From Phyllobacterium myrsinacearum (GTDB lineage Bacteria > Pseudomonadota > Alphaproteobacteria > Rhizobiales > Rhizobiaceae): DNA of 64,000 nt. Under the pieces are notes generated by a model. It saw only the letters and a list, made by a program, of their open reading frames with translations. It was not told where the DNA came from and made no database searches. The position numbers and the translations under genes were made by a program. The DNA lies in the NCBI RefSeq assembly GCF_002980555.1, contig NZ_PVBT01000005.1:186001-250000 (forward strand), read 5' to 3'. Below are positions 8,577 to 17,690 of this stretch, piece by piece. How positions within the stretch are numbered: position 1 is the stretch's first letter; each line of letters begins with the position of its first letter.

Positions 8577-9732
8577 CGGGTCTGCTGTCTCCAAAATGCT
8601 GCTGGCCGGACGAGCGGTCGCCCTGTGTTCCCTGCGAACCGGCATCGGCCTGCCCCCGGCTTCCCGTCTGCTGGTCCTGTCCGGTCGTGGCCTGCTGGCC
8701 CGGCTGTGCGCTGGCCGTTGCCGCGCTGCGATCAATCACGGAAATGGTGACGGCGGATGCGTCATCGGCCACACCGGCGCGCTGCAGAGCCTTGCCAAGC
8801 GCTTCATGGTCGCGGGCCAGATGCTCGGCTGCCGCCTTGCTCTCCGCCATCAGCTGGATATGCATGCCATCGCCGGTCAGGCGCAGGCGCGCGGTCACGG
8901 TGCCAAGCTCGACCGGCTGCAATTGGATCACCAGCGTTCGTGCCGCACTGGTGCTGTTGTCCGAGATGATCTGGACATTCGCGATGGCGGGACGGCTTTG
9001 CGGCGCTGCTGGTGCTGTATCGGCAAGGGTTGCCATGGCGGCACGCGGATCGGCGGCGGGGGCCGGCTGGGCAACCGGAGCCGGGGTGCTGACGGCGGGC
9101 GGCTGCGCCTGTTCCGGTGCCTGTCTTGCGCTGACGCGGGCCTTGGGTGCATCGGCGGAGGCAGTCTCGGCTGGCTGCGGCGAGGTATCGGACTTGTCCG
9201 GCTGAGCCCCGGTTGCAGGACTGGCAGCGGTCTTTGCAGCCGGCTTGTCAGCCGCATCAGCAATGGACGCCGCATCCGTGCGCGGCGCAGGCGGGAGCGG
9301 TTCGTCCTTGCCATTCGCGCCAGCATCAGGCGCCGTTTCTCCATCGGCCAGCGCATGGGCGTCCACGGCCTGCGCCAGCTTGTTCCCATGCCGCAGCTGA
9401 CTGCCGCCATCCGGTGGCTGCCGGTCGAGCAGCTGTTCCAGGGCGAGGATCGACTGGCCGAACAGGGCCTGCACCGACGGGCCGGTGCTTGCCTGATCAT
9501 CGTCCGTTTCAACCTCCGGCTGGTCGTCCATCGCGGCAACGTCATCCGGCGCCATCCCGTCGCCCGCCTCGGCCGGCAGGCGCAGCGGCTTTGCCTCCAG
9601 CATGGACCTGAAGTCAACCGCGTCGTCCTTGCCCTTGGCCGTCTTCTTGTCGGGCAGGCGGTTTCCCTTGCCTGTCTCCCCGACAATCGCGTCCTTGAGT
9701 GATCTGAGCGGCATATCCGGTCCGATGGTCAT
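8509..9732 (-). CDS. fliK: FliK (MotD), hook-length control protein
   Basis: A 407-residue protein with a long Ala/Pro/Gln/Asp-rich low-complexity N-terminal region and the FliK C-terminal domain at about 265-350, marked by LVIQLQPVELGTVTARL. FliK acts as the hook ruler and switches export from hook to filament subunits. In rhizobia the gene was first called motD. It follows motC with an ATGA overlap (9729-9732), and its 3' end overlaps the transglycosylase start. A Gln/Gly/Ser-rich tail after the conserved domain is typical of the family. Confidence 0.9.
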   Translation of the reverse strand: MTIGPDMPLRSLKDAIVGETGKGNRLPDKKTAKGKDDAVDFRSMLEAKPLRLPAEAGDGMAPDDVAAMDDQPEVETDDDQASTGPSVQALFGQSILALEQLLDRQPPDGGSQLRHGNKLAQAVDAHALADGETAPDAGANGKDEPLPPAPRTDAASIADAADKPAAKTAASPATGAQPDKSDTSPQPAETASADAPKARVSARQAPEQAQPPAVSTPAPVAQPAPAADPRAAMATLADTAPAAPQSRPAIANVQIISDNSTSAARTLVIQLQPVELGTVTARLRLTGDGMHIQLMAESKAAAEHLARDHEALGKALQRAGVADDASAVTISVIDRSAATASAQPGQQATTGQDQQTGSRGQADAGSQGTQGDRSSGQQHFGDSRPDESDDKTAKSMADRTLSRGLVV

Positions 9733-10940
9733 TTCCTGGCCTTCCCTAGAAGCGCATCGATTGCGTCGAGCTTCTTGCGTGTTTCATCGATCATCGGATC
9801 AACCGCGATTGCCGGCCTCGATGCGCCGGTCCTTGCCTTGGCGTCCGCCGGTGCGGCGCCGGCTTTCACAAGGGACCGCTGCGGCGTTTCCGCGGTGTCG
9901 GCAGACGGCTGTTCGAGGATTTTTCCGCCCATCGCTGCCGCTGCTTCCAGCAATTTGACATCGCGCTCATGCAGGCGGTCGCGCGGCAATTCCGAAAGCA
10001 TTTTCATCGCATCGTCGGTCTTCTCCGTACCGACATTGCTGATCCCGAGATAGAGCCGCGCCTGCGTGTCATCAGCTTTCAGCGATTGCGCCAGGGCTTC
10101 GGCTTTTTCCGACATGAAGCGGGCGCGCTGCATGTCGCCGCCGACGATGGCGCCGCGGGCGATGCGCAGGTAAAGCGGCAGCCGTGCCCCGGTCCAGGCC
10201 AGAGATGCCATCTCCTCGATCTCGTCATTGCTGATCTTGGCCTTCAGCACCATGACCGCATCGACCAGCTGGCGGAAGAAATCCTCCGAATAGGGTGAAA
10301 GGGCAAAGCGCTGCAGATAATTGCGGGCCAGCAGCCTGACCTTGTCCTTGTCGCCCAGATTGGCGGCCATCATCAGGCCGCGCCGCAAAGCCGCCTCTTC
10401 CAAGAGGGTTCCCGGCGCCGTCAAGCGGATATAGTCCAGGCGCTTCAATGCCGTCGGCACGTCGATGGCGGCAAGCTGCGCTGCCGTGACCAGCGAGATC
10501 GAGGCGATCAGTTCGCTCGGCACATCCGGCGGCAGCTCTTCGCTGAAGTTCTCGACGATGCCAAGCGGGTTGCCATCCGCATAGGCGAGCGAACCGGCAA
10601 TCAGTTTGGGACTGATGCTCTCAAGCTTCGTCGTGGTGAGGATGGTGCGCACGACCTGCGGATTGCCGCCATTGAGGAGATAGATGACAATGGCATAGGC
10701 GTTGGCGGGCTTGTGCCAGACATCCGGATTGGCGGCCTGGAGCTGTGCCGCAATGTGCCCCAGCACGCGGTTGAGCATGGGCAGGGCCTCCGGCTTGCCG
10801 GAGGCCACCTGATCCTGCAGCATGCGCATGGAGCGCACCAGCAGATAGGGCTCCGGCGACGGCATGTCGGCCTTGGCCATGCCAAGAGGCAGGCTCACAA
10901 GGCCGATCAGCAGCCATCGCAGACGGGAGCCCCACTTCAT
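9729..10940 (-). CDS. motC: MotC, periplasmic motility protein
   Basis: A 403-residue rhizobial MotC. The start is set at MKWGSRLRWLLIGL because it forms an ATGA overlap with motB and begins a signal peptide that ends near MAKA (about residue 25). In-frame sequence upstream is antisense-like and rejected. The mature protein is helical with the conserved segments SPEPYLLVRSMRMLQDQVA and GASLAWTGARLPLYLRIARG-like repeats. In Sinorhizobium MotC is periplasmic, binds MotB and is needed for torque. MotE (17687-18220) is its chaperone there. Confidence 0.9.
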   Translation of the reverse strand: MKWGSRLRWLLIGLVSLPLGMAKADMPSPEPYLLVRSMRMLQDQVASGKPEALPMLNRVLGHIAAQLQAANPDVWHKPANAYAIVIYLLNGGNPQVVRTILTTTKLESISPKLIAGSLAYADGNPLGIVENFSEELPPDVPSELIASISLVTAAQLAAIDVPTALKRLDYIRLTAPGTLLEEAALRRGLMMAANLGDKDKVRLLARNYLQRFALSPYSEDFFRQLVDAVMVLKAKISNDEIEEMASLAWTGARLPLYLRIARGAIVGGDMQRARFMSEKAEALAQSLKADDTQARLYLGISNVGTEKTDDAMKMLSELPRDRLHERDVKLLEAAAAMGGKILEQPSADTAETPQRSLVKAGAAPADAKARTGASRPAIAVDPMIDETRKKLDAIDALLGKARK

Positions 10941-12205
10941 CTCTTGGCCGTTTTCAGAAAGATGTCGATGCGCCGGTTCTGGGCGGCATAGGGATCGGCA
11001 GGCACTTTGGGATCGCGGTCGGCATAGCCTTCCACGCGCAGGATGCGCTTGGCGTCGAGGCCGCCGCGCGTCAGCATGTAATAGGCCATGTGTGCGCGCG
11101 CCGACGACAACCGCCAATTGTCATAGGTCTCGCTCTTGAACGGGCGTGCATCGGTGTGGCCGCTGATGATGACGTCGCCCTTGCGCACGGCAATGATCTT
11201 GCCGATCTGCTCGAGAACCTGCACCACCCGCTTGTCGGGCTTGGCCGATCCGATGGCGAACATGCCGTAATCGACCTTGTCGGTCAGCTGGATCATGACC
11301 CCCTCATCGGTGGGAACCACCGTAATATCCGGGGCCTTTTCATCGGCGGCAGTGCTGGTCTTCCTGGAAATTTCCGAGGCAAGTTCGCGTGCCGATGCAA
11401 GCTGGCCCGCATCCGGCTGCTTGTCGCCCTTTGCCGCGTCAACAGTGACATTTGTTCCGGCGGGCGCACTGGCGGAGGCACCGGCGGGTTGAGCTGCAGT
11501 CTTTTCCAGCTTCTGCGCCTGCTGGGCCGCATCGGCCGCCATTGCTCCGGCCGTTTGCGCCTGCGCACCGGCCTTGTCTTCCACGCCCGCAGCCCGCTTT
11601 TCCAGCTGCTCCTGCGAGGGCGGCGGCACGGCGGGACTGTCGGTCAGCGGGAAAAGATCGTCCTCCACATGGGTCGACCAGTAATTGGGATTGAACGGAT
11701 CGCGATAGGCGTCACCGCCCTGCGCCCCGGTGGACGGACCGGCAGTGTTGGACCCGCCGTCGCCCTTGGCGGAACGGTTCTGCAAGACACCGGAATCGGT
11801 GGCGATTTCCGCCAGCACCGCATAGGGGTCCTTGAACATCTGGCGTTCTTCGGTCTCCGGCTTCGCCTGCTGTTCCTTTTCGTTGCGGGCACTCTTGGTT
11901 TCCGCATCGGTGGAATTGGGCCGTTCGAAGCGAACCTTGCCTTCCTGATTGTCCGTGGCTTCGATGCCTTTCGGCCGCGCCTGCCGGTCCATCAGCTTGA
12001 CCGGGTTGAAATAGCTGGCAACGGCCGCCTTGGTTTCCTCATTGGCGGCATTGATCAGCCACATGACCAGGAAGAAAGCCATCATCGCAGTCATGAAATC
12101 CGCATAGGCGATCTTCCACACACCGCCATGGTGCCCGTCTTCGCCATCGTTGCGGCCGCGCCGGACAATGACGATTTCGCGGCGGGTTTCCGGGTCGATA
12201 TTCAT
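10937..12205 (-). CDS. motB: MotB, stator protein
   Basis: A 422-residue stator subunit that anchors the motor to peptidoglycan. A single membrane helix (about 33-52) carries the proton-binding aspartate in YADFMTAMMAFF (Asp36). A long Ala/Gln-rich linker (about 70-270) follows. The C-terminal OmpA-like domain has ISGHTDARPF and the NRRIDIF end motif. The long linker is typical of rhizobial MotB, which has MotC as an extra partner. It overlaps both the upstream FliH-like gene and motC by four bases. motA is not adjacent but starts the operon at 25604. Confidence 0.95.
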   Translation of the reverse strand: MNIDPETRREIVIVRRGRNDGEDGHHGGVWKIAYADFMTAMMAFFLVMWLINAANEETKAAVASYFNPVKLMDRQARPKGIEATDNQEGKVRFERPNSTDAETKSARNEKEQQAKPETEERQMFKDPYAVLAEIATDSGVLQNRSAKGDGGSNTAGPSTGAQGGDAYRDPFNPNYWSTHVEDDLFPLTDSPAVPPPSQEQLEKRAAGVEDKAGAQAQTAGAMAADAAQQAQKLEKTAAQPAGASASAPAGTNVTVDAAKGDKQPDAGQLASARELASEISRKTSTAADEKAPDITVVPTDEGVMIQLTDKVDYGMFAIGSAKPDKRVVQVLEQIGKIIAVRKGDVIISGHTDARPFKSETYDNWRLSSARAHMAYYMLTRGGLDAKRILRVEGYADRDPKVPADPYAAQNRRIDIFLKTAKR

Positions 12206-12870
12206 CGGATCGTATCCTTCACCGCGTCAATCAGGTGACCAAGCCGCGTTTCGACAACCACATCATCGAGTTTCATCGACAGTTCCGGCTGTTCCGACCG
12301 GGTGAACGTGAAGCGCATGAGATCGATGCCCGGGCGGTTGCGCAGGGCATCGATGAGGTGCTGCGGCCCGGAAATATCGATCATCACGCCTTCCAAACCC
12401 TGTGTCAGCCGCGCAATTTCCCCGGCAAAACCGGCGACTGCGCGCTCGCGCAGATTCTTTTCAACCAAAGGGGAAAGAACGGTTGCAAGACTGCTCGACA
12501 GCCCCGTTGAGATCACCGCCAGCCCTGCCTCCACCTGCTCGTACAGGCGGGTTCCGATGCGATCCATGAAATCCGCTTCCGCCGCGGCCAGCTGTTCCTG
12601 GAAATCCCGTTCCAGCCGCAGCTTCTCCGCGTCGAACAGCACGGAGGCCTCCGACTGCCCCTCGGCCCGGCCGAGCTCGAAGGTCTCCTTGATCTTCAGC
12701 TCGATGTCGATGAGGTCGACGACATCGTCGGCAACCGCATTATCCTCCGATATTTCAACCCGTTCACGCGTCGCGGCAGCAAAAACCGTCACCCGGTCAT
12801 CGGGCACGTGTTTCGGCGTGAAGTCTGTGAGCATGCTGGCAATCGAACGGCCCATATCAAGCTGCCTCAT
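12202..12870 (-). CDS. FliH-like flagellar assembly protein
   Basis: A 222-residue protein between fliF and motB. It has an acidic N terminus, a helical segment (KIKETFELGRAEGQSEASVLFDAEKLRLERDFQEQL) at about 58-92, and a globular end. This matches the layout of FliH, the stalk that regulates the export ATPase FliI, but sequence similarity to enteric FliH is low and no diagnostic motif is visible. Rhizobial genomes carry such a gene in this place. It overlaps fliF by 14 nt and motB by 4 nt. FliH by context and architecture is an inference. Confidence 0.65.
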   Translation of the reverse strand: MRQLDMGRSIASMLTDFTPKHVPDDRVTVFAAATRERVEISEDNAVADDVVDLIDIELKIKETFELGRAEGQSEASVLFDAEKLRLERDFQEQLAAAEADFMDRIGTRLYEQVEAGLAVISTGLSSSLATVLSPLVEKNLRERAVAGFAGEIARLTQGLEGVMIDISGPQHLIDALRNRPGIDLMRFTFTRSEQPELSMKLDDVVVETRLGHLIDAVKDTIR

Positions 12871-14503
12871 GAACCCATTGCTTCAGGATCGCCGCCACGC
12901 GCTCTTCATCCATCTCGATCATCTGCTCAAGCCGGTTCTGCGCGGGAACGCGCATGCGCCGCCGCAGTTCACTCAGGTCGTCATAGGGCAGGCTCTGGTC
13001 GGAATTGGCGGCCAGCGCCGGCTGCGGCCGCGATGCGGCGGTGAAATCGGGCACAGCCACGTCGGTGCCGGCAGCCAGCTGCAGCGCATCCTGCGGCTTG
13101 GTCATTTCACGCATCAGCGGACGGACGCCGAACCACAGGATGAGACCGACGGCCACGACGAGCGCAGCGGCATTGACGAAGCTGCCGGCCTGGCGGAAAA
13201 TCGTCTCCGACAGCGGCGTGGCGGCCGGCTGCAACTGATCGCCGGTCGCTTCCATGAAGTTCAGCGCCGTCACGTTGATGACGTCACCGCGCTTCTGGTC
13301 AAGGCCTGCCGCGGTTGCCACCAGTTCCGTGATCTTGGCGATCTGCTGCTCGACGAATTTGTCCGGAACAGGGGTAACGCCCGCGGTTGCCAGCAGCCGC
13401 GCCTGGTCGATGACGACGGCAATGGACAGGCGCTTGATCTGGTAGCTGTCGCTGACGGTCGAGATCGTCTTGGAATTGACCTCGTAATTGGTCAGCTCTT
13501 CGCGCTTGTCGGTTTTTTCCGTCGAGCTGTCGCCATTCTTGCTCTGGATTTCCTCCTGCGGGATGTTCTGTTCCACGCCGGTCGCGTTGTCGCTCTTCGA
13601 ATTCTTTGAATCGCCGCTCTCGCGCACGACGCGCACCGACCGCTCAACCTTCGATTCCGGATCGAACACGGTCTCGTTGGTCTGGCGCTTGTCGGTGTCG
13701 AGCGCCACCTGGACGCTCGTCTGGAAATGGCCGATGCCGAGATAGGGCGCCAGCGCCTTGCGGATATTGTCGTCAACCGAGGCGGAAACATTCTGCTCCA
13801 GCGTCGCCGACATGACGGCACCGGCATTCGAGCCGTCGTCCTTGGAGGCCAGGAGCCGTCCATTGGTATCGAGAACGGTGACTTCGGACGCGGTGAGCTG
13901 CGGCACGGCGGCCGCGACAAGCTGGCGGATCGACTGCGCCGATTCCATCGAGAACCCGCCCTCGGTGCGGATCACCACGGAAGCGGACGGCGCCTGGTCG
14001 CCGCGGCGGAAGCTGCCCTTTTCCGGCAGGACGATATGCACGCGGGCCGCCTTGATGCCGCGGATCGCCTGGATCGTCCGGGAGATTTCGCCTTCCAGCG
14101 CCCGTACCCGGGTAATCTCCTGCATGAATGAGGTAAGGCCCAGCGAGCCCATATTGTCGAAGAGTTCATAACCGGCATTGTTGCTGGTCGGCAGTCCCTT
14201 TTCGGCCAGATACATGCGGGCCTGGTCCGCCTTGCCGAACGGGACGAGCACCGAGGTGCCGTCGGCCTTTACGTCGAACGGAATGCCGGCTTCGCCGAGA
14301 GCCATGCCCATGCGGTTGACGTCGTCGCGGCTGAGGCCGACATAGAGCGTCTCATATTGCGGGCGGTTGAGATAAAAGCTGGAGACAAGAATGGTGGCAA
14401 ACAGGGTGACGCCGACAAGGGCGAGCCCGATGAGCCGCCGCGCGCCAAGCTTCTTCATGGCACCCAGAAACTGCTCCAGAGACTGTCTGATATTCTTTTC
14501 CAT
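12857..14503 (-). CDS. fliF: FliF, MS-ring protein
   Basis: A 548-residue inner-membrane ring protein. It has a first membrane helix at about 24-45, a periplasmic ring-building domain including the conserved YETLYVGLSRDDVNRMG and ARVHIVLPEKGSF segments, a second helix near 437-455, and a cytoplasmic tail ending LEQMIEMDEERVAAILKQWV, the FliG-binding element. The ATG is used in preference to a TTG one codon upstream. It opens the fliF-fliH-like-motB-motC-fliK-transglycosylase operon and has a flagellar box 43-53 nt upstream. Confidence 0.95.
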   Translation of the reverse strand: MEKNIRQSLEQFLGAMKKLGARRLIGLALVGVTLFATILVSSFYLNRPQYETLYVGLSRDDVNRMGMALGEAGIPFDVKADGTSVLVPFGKADQARMYLAEKGLPTSNNAGYELFDNMGSLGLTSFMQEITRVRALEGEISRTIQAIRGIKAARVHIVLPEKGSFRRGDQAPSASVVIRTEGGFSMESAQSIRQLVAAAVPQLTASEVTVLDTNGRLLASKDDGSNAGAVMSATLEQNVSASVDDNIRKALAPYLGIGHFQTSVQVALDTDKRQTNETVFDPESKVERSVRVVRESGDSKNSKSDNATGVEQNIPQEEIQSKNGDSSTEKTDKREELTNYEVNSKTISTVSDSYQIKRLSIAVVIDQARLLATAGVTPVPDKFVEQQIAKITELVATAAGLDQKRGDVINVTALNFMEATGDQLQPAATPLSETIFRQAGSFVNAAALVVAVGLILWFGVRPLMREMTKPQDALQLAAGTDVAVPDFTAASRPQPALAANSDQSLPYDDLSELRRRMRVPAQNRLEQMIEMDEERVAAILKQWVHEAA

Positions 14504-14545
14504 CAATGCCCACCACGCTTGCGTCGTCCGACCATAGAGGCCGAA

Positions 14546-14556
14546 GCTTGCGCGAA
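14546..14556 (-). promoter_or_regulatory. Flagellar box upstream of fliF
   Basis: On the minus strand the site reads TTCGCGCAAGC and is followed by TTCGG, shared with the flhA box. It ends 43 nt before the fliF start. It lies between fliF and the fliC terminator (14566-14597), exactly where the fliF promoter must be. Confidence 0.65.
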
Positions 14557-14565
14557 GTTAGAGCC

Positions 14566-14597
14566 GGAAAGAAAAAGGCCACGCGCAAGGCGTGGCC
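14566..14597 (-). terminator. Intrinsic terminator of fliC
   Basis: Read on the minus strand, GGCCACGC and GCGTGGCC (14597-14590 and 14584-14577) form a perfect eight-pair stem with a five-base loop, followed by TTTTTCT. It lies about 34 nt after the fliC stop. A second short hairpin, CGATCCC/GGGATCG (14609-14624), sits just past the stop codon. The pair isolates fliC from fliF. Confidence 0.9.
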
Positions 14598-14630
14598 CAA
14601 TTCAGAACCGATCCCGAGGGATCGTCATCC

Positions 14631-15581
14631 TTAGCGGAACAGCTGCTGGATGGTCTGGTTGCTTGCATTGGCAATCGACAGCGCCTGAACGCCGAGCTGC
14701 TGCTGAACCTGCAGAGCCGACAGACGAGCCGATTCCTTGTTCATGTCAGCGTCAACGAGCGTGCCGATACCACGATCAACAGCGTCCGAAAGCGCGCTGA
14801 TGAACGACTTCTGGCTGTCGATGCGGGTCTTGGCAGCACCGAGCTGCGAAGCACCGGAAGCCAGGCCCTTGGCAGCAGCTTCGATACCGGTCAGCATGCC
14901 GTCAATCGCCGTGTTGTCGACGCCTGCAGCAGAAACGTCGATCGTCAGGATCGAGGTCTGTGTTGCAACAGGTGTGGTTGCCGCGTTGGTTACAGTAAAC
15001 TGCTTGTCGAGAATACCGGTCTTGGTTGCAGCAGTGCCGCCCGTGTCGATAAGACGGGTGTTTGCCAGAGCAACGTCGATCGAACCGGTCGTTACCTTGC
15101 CGGTCGAATCACGGCTGTAGGAAGCGATCGTGCTGAAGTTTGCCGTTGCAGTGGCGGCGTCAACAGCCTGGTCGGTGGTCAGCAGGTTGGAACCGGCATA
15201 GGAAGCGCCTGCGTTTTCCTTCAGGGCACCGATAGCCGAGTTGATCAGCAGCTGGTTCTTGGCGCGGTCTTCAGCGCTGGCGTTCTTGGAAGCCAGAACC
15301 AGGTTCTTGATGGTGTTTACCGAATCAATGGCCTTGTTCATTGCGGAATAGGCGGTATCGATCTTGGAGCTGCCGAGACCGAGAGCGTCCTGGATAACCG
15401 AGTTGGCACCGTTGTCCGAACGCATCGTTGTGGCGATCGACCAGTAAGCGGCGTTGTCGGAAGCTTCGGAGATCTTCAGGCCCGTTGCAATGCGGTTCTG
15501 AGTGGTGGCAAGATTTTTGCCGGTTGCAGTCAGTGTCTGGAGCGCGGTCATTGCTGACGCGTTGGTAAGAATGCTGGCCAT
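14631..15581 (-). CDS. fliC: Flagellin
   Basis: A 316-residue flagellin, the filament subunit. The start is set at MASILTNASAMTALQTL, since flagellins begin this way. A 13-codon in-frame extension is rejected. The N-terminal helix (LATTQNRIATGLKISEASDN, about 24-43) and the C-terminal helix (LSALQVQQQLGVQALSIANASNQTIQQLFR) are conserved, with a variable centre. It is the only flagellin in the window. Unlike most other flagellar units it lacks the TTCRCGCAAGC box, has a structured leader and its own terminator, which fits late-class expression. Confidence 0.97.
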   Translation of the reverse strand: MASILTNASAMTALQTLTATGKNLATTQNRIATGLKISEASDNAAYWSIATTMRSDNGANSVIQDALGLGSSKIDTAYSAMNKAIDSVNTIKNLVLASKNASAEDRAKNQLLINSAIGALKENAGASYAGSNLLTTDQAVDAATATANFSTIASYSRDSTGKVTTGSIDVALANTRLIDTGGTAATKTGILDKQFTVTNAATTPVATQTSILTIDVSAAGVDNTAIDGMLTGIEAAAKGLASGASQLGAAKTRIDSQKSFISALSDAVDRGIGTLVDADMNKESARLSALQVQQQLGVQALSIANASNQTIQQLFR

Positions 15582-15603
15582 GAAAAAAGCCCCTATAAAA
15601 GAT

Positions 15604-15637
15604 ACATGTGATGGGGACATGTCGGATCGGAACCGAC
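15604..15637 (-). promoter_or_regulatory. Structured fliC leader
   Basis: Two copies of the palindrome ACATGT (15604-15609 and 15617-15622) and a hairpin-forming repeat, GTCGG (15621-15625) with CCGAC (15633-15637), lie 23-56 nt before the fliC ATG. They should be in the 5' leader or promoter. A role as FlbT target is a hypothesis. Confidence 0.4.
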
Positions 15638-15748
15638 CTAACAGAGCGGCATGATGCCTGTAACCGAAGCGGTCACCTGTTATGCCGAGCAGGAGTACGC
15701 CAGAATTGTTACCGTTTCAATAATGGGCAGGATTAATTTTTGTCATGG

Positions 15749-16486
15749 TTACGAAAACGACCGGATCAGACTGCCGACCAGAATGTTCCAGCCGTCGATC
15801 AGCACGAAGAACAGAATCTTGAACGGCAGCGACAGCACCGTCGGCGGCAGCATCATCATGCCCATCGACATGGTGAGCGTCGCAACGATCAGGTCGATGA
15901 CGAGAAACGGCAGGACGATGAGAAAGCCGATCTCGAAACCGCGGCGCAGTTCGGAAATCATGAAGGCGGGCACGAGGATGCGCATATCCACGGCCTCATT
16001 GGCCTTGGTGCGGAAGGATTCGTCCGCCAGATCCTCGAACAGCCGCAAATCCTTGTCGCGCACCTGCCGCAGCATGAACTCACGGAACGGCGACGTGATC
16101 TCGCGGATCGCGACATCCTGGGTGATCTGGTTGTTGACCAGCGGCTGCACGCCGTTCTGCCACGCCCGGTCAAACACCGGCGCCATGACATAAAAGGTCA
16201 TGAACAGCGCAAGGCTGATCATCACGAGGTTGGCCGGTGTCGTCTGCAGGCCGAGGCCAGAGCGCAGCATGGAAAAGGCAATGGCAAAACGGGTGAAACT
16301 CGTTGCCATGATCAGGATGCCCGGCGCGATGGACAGCACCGTCAGCACCGCCAGCATCTGCATGATCTGGCCGCTGGTCGACGCGCTGCCCTGCGGGATC
16401 AGGCCATCGAGCAGCGACGGCGTCTGGGCCATGGCGGTGCCGCCGAGCACGAGCAGCAGCAGGGGTGTCAGCAGACGCCGTTTCAT
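15749..16486 (-). CDS. fliP: FliP, flagellar export gate subunit
   Basis: A 245-residue membrane protein. A cleavable signal (MKRRLLTPLLLLVLGGTAMA) is followed by the FliP/SctR signatures MIMATSFTRFAIAFSMLR-like and FEIGFLIVLPFLVIDLIVA, then SMGMMMLPPTVLSLPFKILFF near the end. FliP pentamers with FliQ and FliR form the export channel. The chosen ATG overlaps the fliL stop as ATGA (16483-16486). The longer open frame upstream is antisense noise. It is the last gene of the flgB-to-fliP operon. Confidence 0.95.
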   Translation of the reverse strand: MKRRLLTPLLLLVLGGTAMAQTPSLLDGLIPQGSASTSGQIMQMLAVLTVLSIAPGILIMATSFTRFAIAFSMLRSGLGLQTTPANLVMISLALFMTFYVMAPVFDRAWQNGVQPLVNNQITQDVAIREITSPFREFMLRQVRDKDLRLFEDLADESFRTKANEAVDMRILVPAFMISELRRGFEIGFLIVLPFLVIDLIVATLTMSMGMMMLPPTVLSLPFKILFFVLIDGWNILVGSLIRSFS

Positions 16487-16971
16487 TCCATCACCAATGC
16501 CCAGATGTACACTTTCTCGATCTTGCCTTCGGAGCGCATGCGCGCCCTCTCCTGCAGATCCATGCGCAGATATTCCAGCCCCGCCGCCCCGCGCAGCTGC
16601 ATCAGATTGACGGTGCGCAGGAAGGCCATGAAATCGCCGGCAACGGTTGCCGCCAGTTCGTCGGATATTTTCTCGCCGGGCTTGGCCACGACGCCCGCCT
16701 CCAGCCTGATCCAGACGTCCTGCGGGATTTTGACGTTGGTCAGGATCGGCTTGAGCGCCACGACATTGCCGGATGGCACGTCGGCACCGGCAGGACGCGT
16801 CTTCTCGCCGGTTCCCGCGGCCTGACCGGCCGGGACATTCAGGCCGAGCTGCGTTCCGAGAAACCAGCCGCCGGCCGCAGCAATCAGGGTGAGAACCGCC
16901 ACCGCAGCAATGATCGCCACGCTGGACGGTGCTTTCGGTGCGGGTGTCGTATCGTCGGCGAGCGTGCTCAT
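16483..16971 (-). CDS. fliL: FliL, stator-associated basal-body protein
   Basis: A 162-residue single-pass membrane protein: a short cytoplasmic N terminus, one helix at about 18-38 (VAIIAAVAVLTLIAAAGGWFLG), and a periplasmic FliL domain. FliL rings surround the stator and support torque. I prefer the start MSTLADDT just after the flgH stop. A start 15 codons upstream would overlap flgH. No clear ribosome-binding site decides between them. The family C-terminal region with AFLRTVNLMQLRG and LRMDLQERARM is present. Confidence 0.88.
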   Translation of the reverse strand: MSTLADDTTPAPKAPSSVAIIAAVAVLTLIAAAGGWFLGTQLGLNVPAGQAAGTGEKTRPAGADVPSGNVVALKPILTNVKIPQDVWIRLEAGVVAKPGEKISDELAATVAGDFMAFLRTVNLMQLRGAAGLEYLRMDLQERARMRSEGKIEKVYIWALVME

Positions 16972-16976
16972 ACCGG

Positions 16977-17690
16977 TCAGATCGGCGATACTTGATCGAG
17001 GATCTGCTGACCCCATGCCGGCTGCTGCGTCTCGCTCTGGCGCCCGCGGCCGCCATAGGAAATGCGCGCTTCGGCGATCTTCTCGTAGGAAATGACATTG
17101 TCGCCGGAAATATCACGCGGGCGGACAACGCCGGCGACGTTCAGCACCCGCAACTCGTAATTGACGCGCACTTCCTGCGAACCGCGGATCACCAGATTGC
17201 CGTTGGGCAGGATATTGGTGACGATGGCCGCAACCCTCAGCACGATTTTCTCCGATCGCTCGATCTTGCCCTCGCCCTTGGTGCGGCTATCGGATTTCAG
17301 ATCGAGATTGCCGCCGATATTGCCAGCAGAGAAGCCGCTGCCGCTGATATCCGCCTTGCCGCCGACATCGGATGAGGCGACGCGCGAACGGCTGTTCTTG
17401 TTGTCGAACGTCGCCTTTTCGTCGATCAGAATGTTGACGGTCAAGACATCGCCCGGATTGGTCGCACGCGGATCGCGGAAGAACCCGGCGGCGCGGTCCT
17501 GCCACAGCGAATAGCGTTTCGGCTGCGGCTGGGTCGGATAGTAGGACGGATCGGAAACGCTGAAGCTCTGCCCGACGCCCGCGCCCACCGGCGACATCTG
17601 CGGCGTGCGGTTCAGATCGCGGAAATTGTCGGCGCATCCCGAAAGGGCAACGGCACTGGCGATGGCAAGCAGGGATGCCGCTTTTTTCAT
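16977..17690 (-). CDS. flgH: FlgH, L-ring lipoprotein
   Basis: A 237-residue outer-membrane lipoprotein that forms the L ring of the basal body. The lipobox LSGC places the acylated cysteine at residue 19. The mature part has the family segments PGDVLTVNILIDEKATF and NLVIRGSQEVRVNYELRVLNVAGVVRPRDI, then NVISYEKIAEARISYGGRG. It overlaps motE by 4 nt upstream and is followed by fliL. Confidence 0.95.
   Translation of the reverse strand: MKKAASLLAIASAVALSGCADNFRDLNRTPQMSPVGAGVGQSFSVSDPSYYPTQPQPKRYSLWQDRAAGFFRDPRATNPGDVLTVNILIDEKATFDNKNSRSRVASSDVGGKADISGSGFSAGNIGGNLDLKSDSRTKGEGKIERSEKIVLRVAAIVTNILPNGNLVIRGSQEVRVNYELRVLNVAGVVRPRDISGDNVISYEKIAEARISYGGRGRQSETQQPAWGQQILDQVSPI

Noticed and set aside
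14609-14624. Hairpin CGATCCC/GGGATCG as a terminator
   Set aside because: No T run on either strand; the hairpin at 14577-14597 is the likely fliC terminator.
16487-17128. N-terminal extension of FliP in frame
   Set aside because: Overlaps fliL and flgH, and FliP homologues begin at the signal peptide encoded from 16486.
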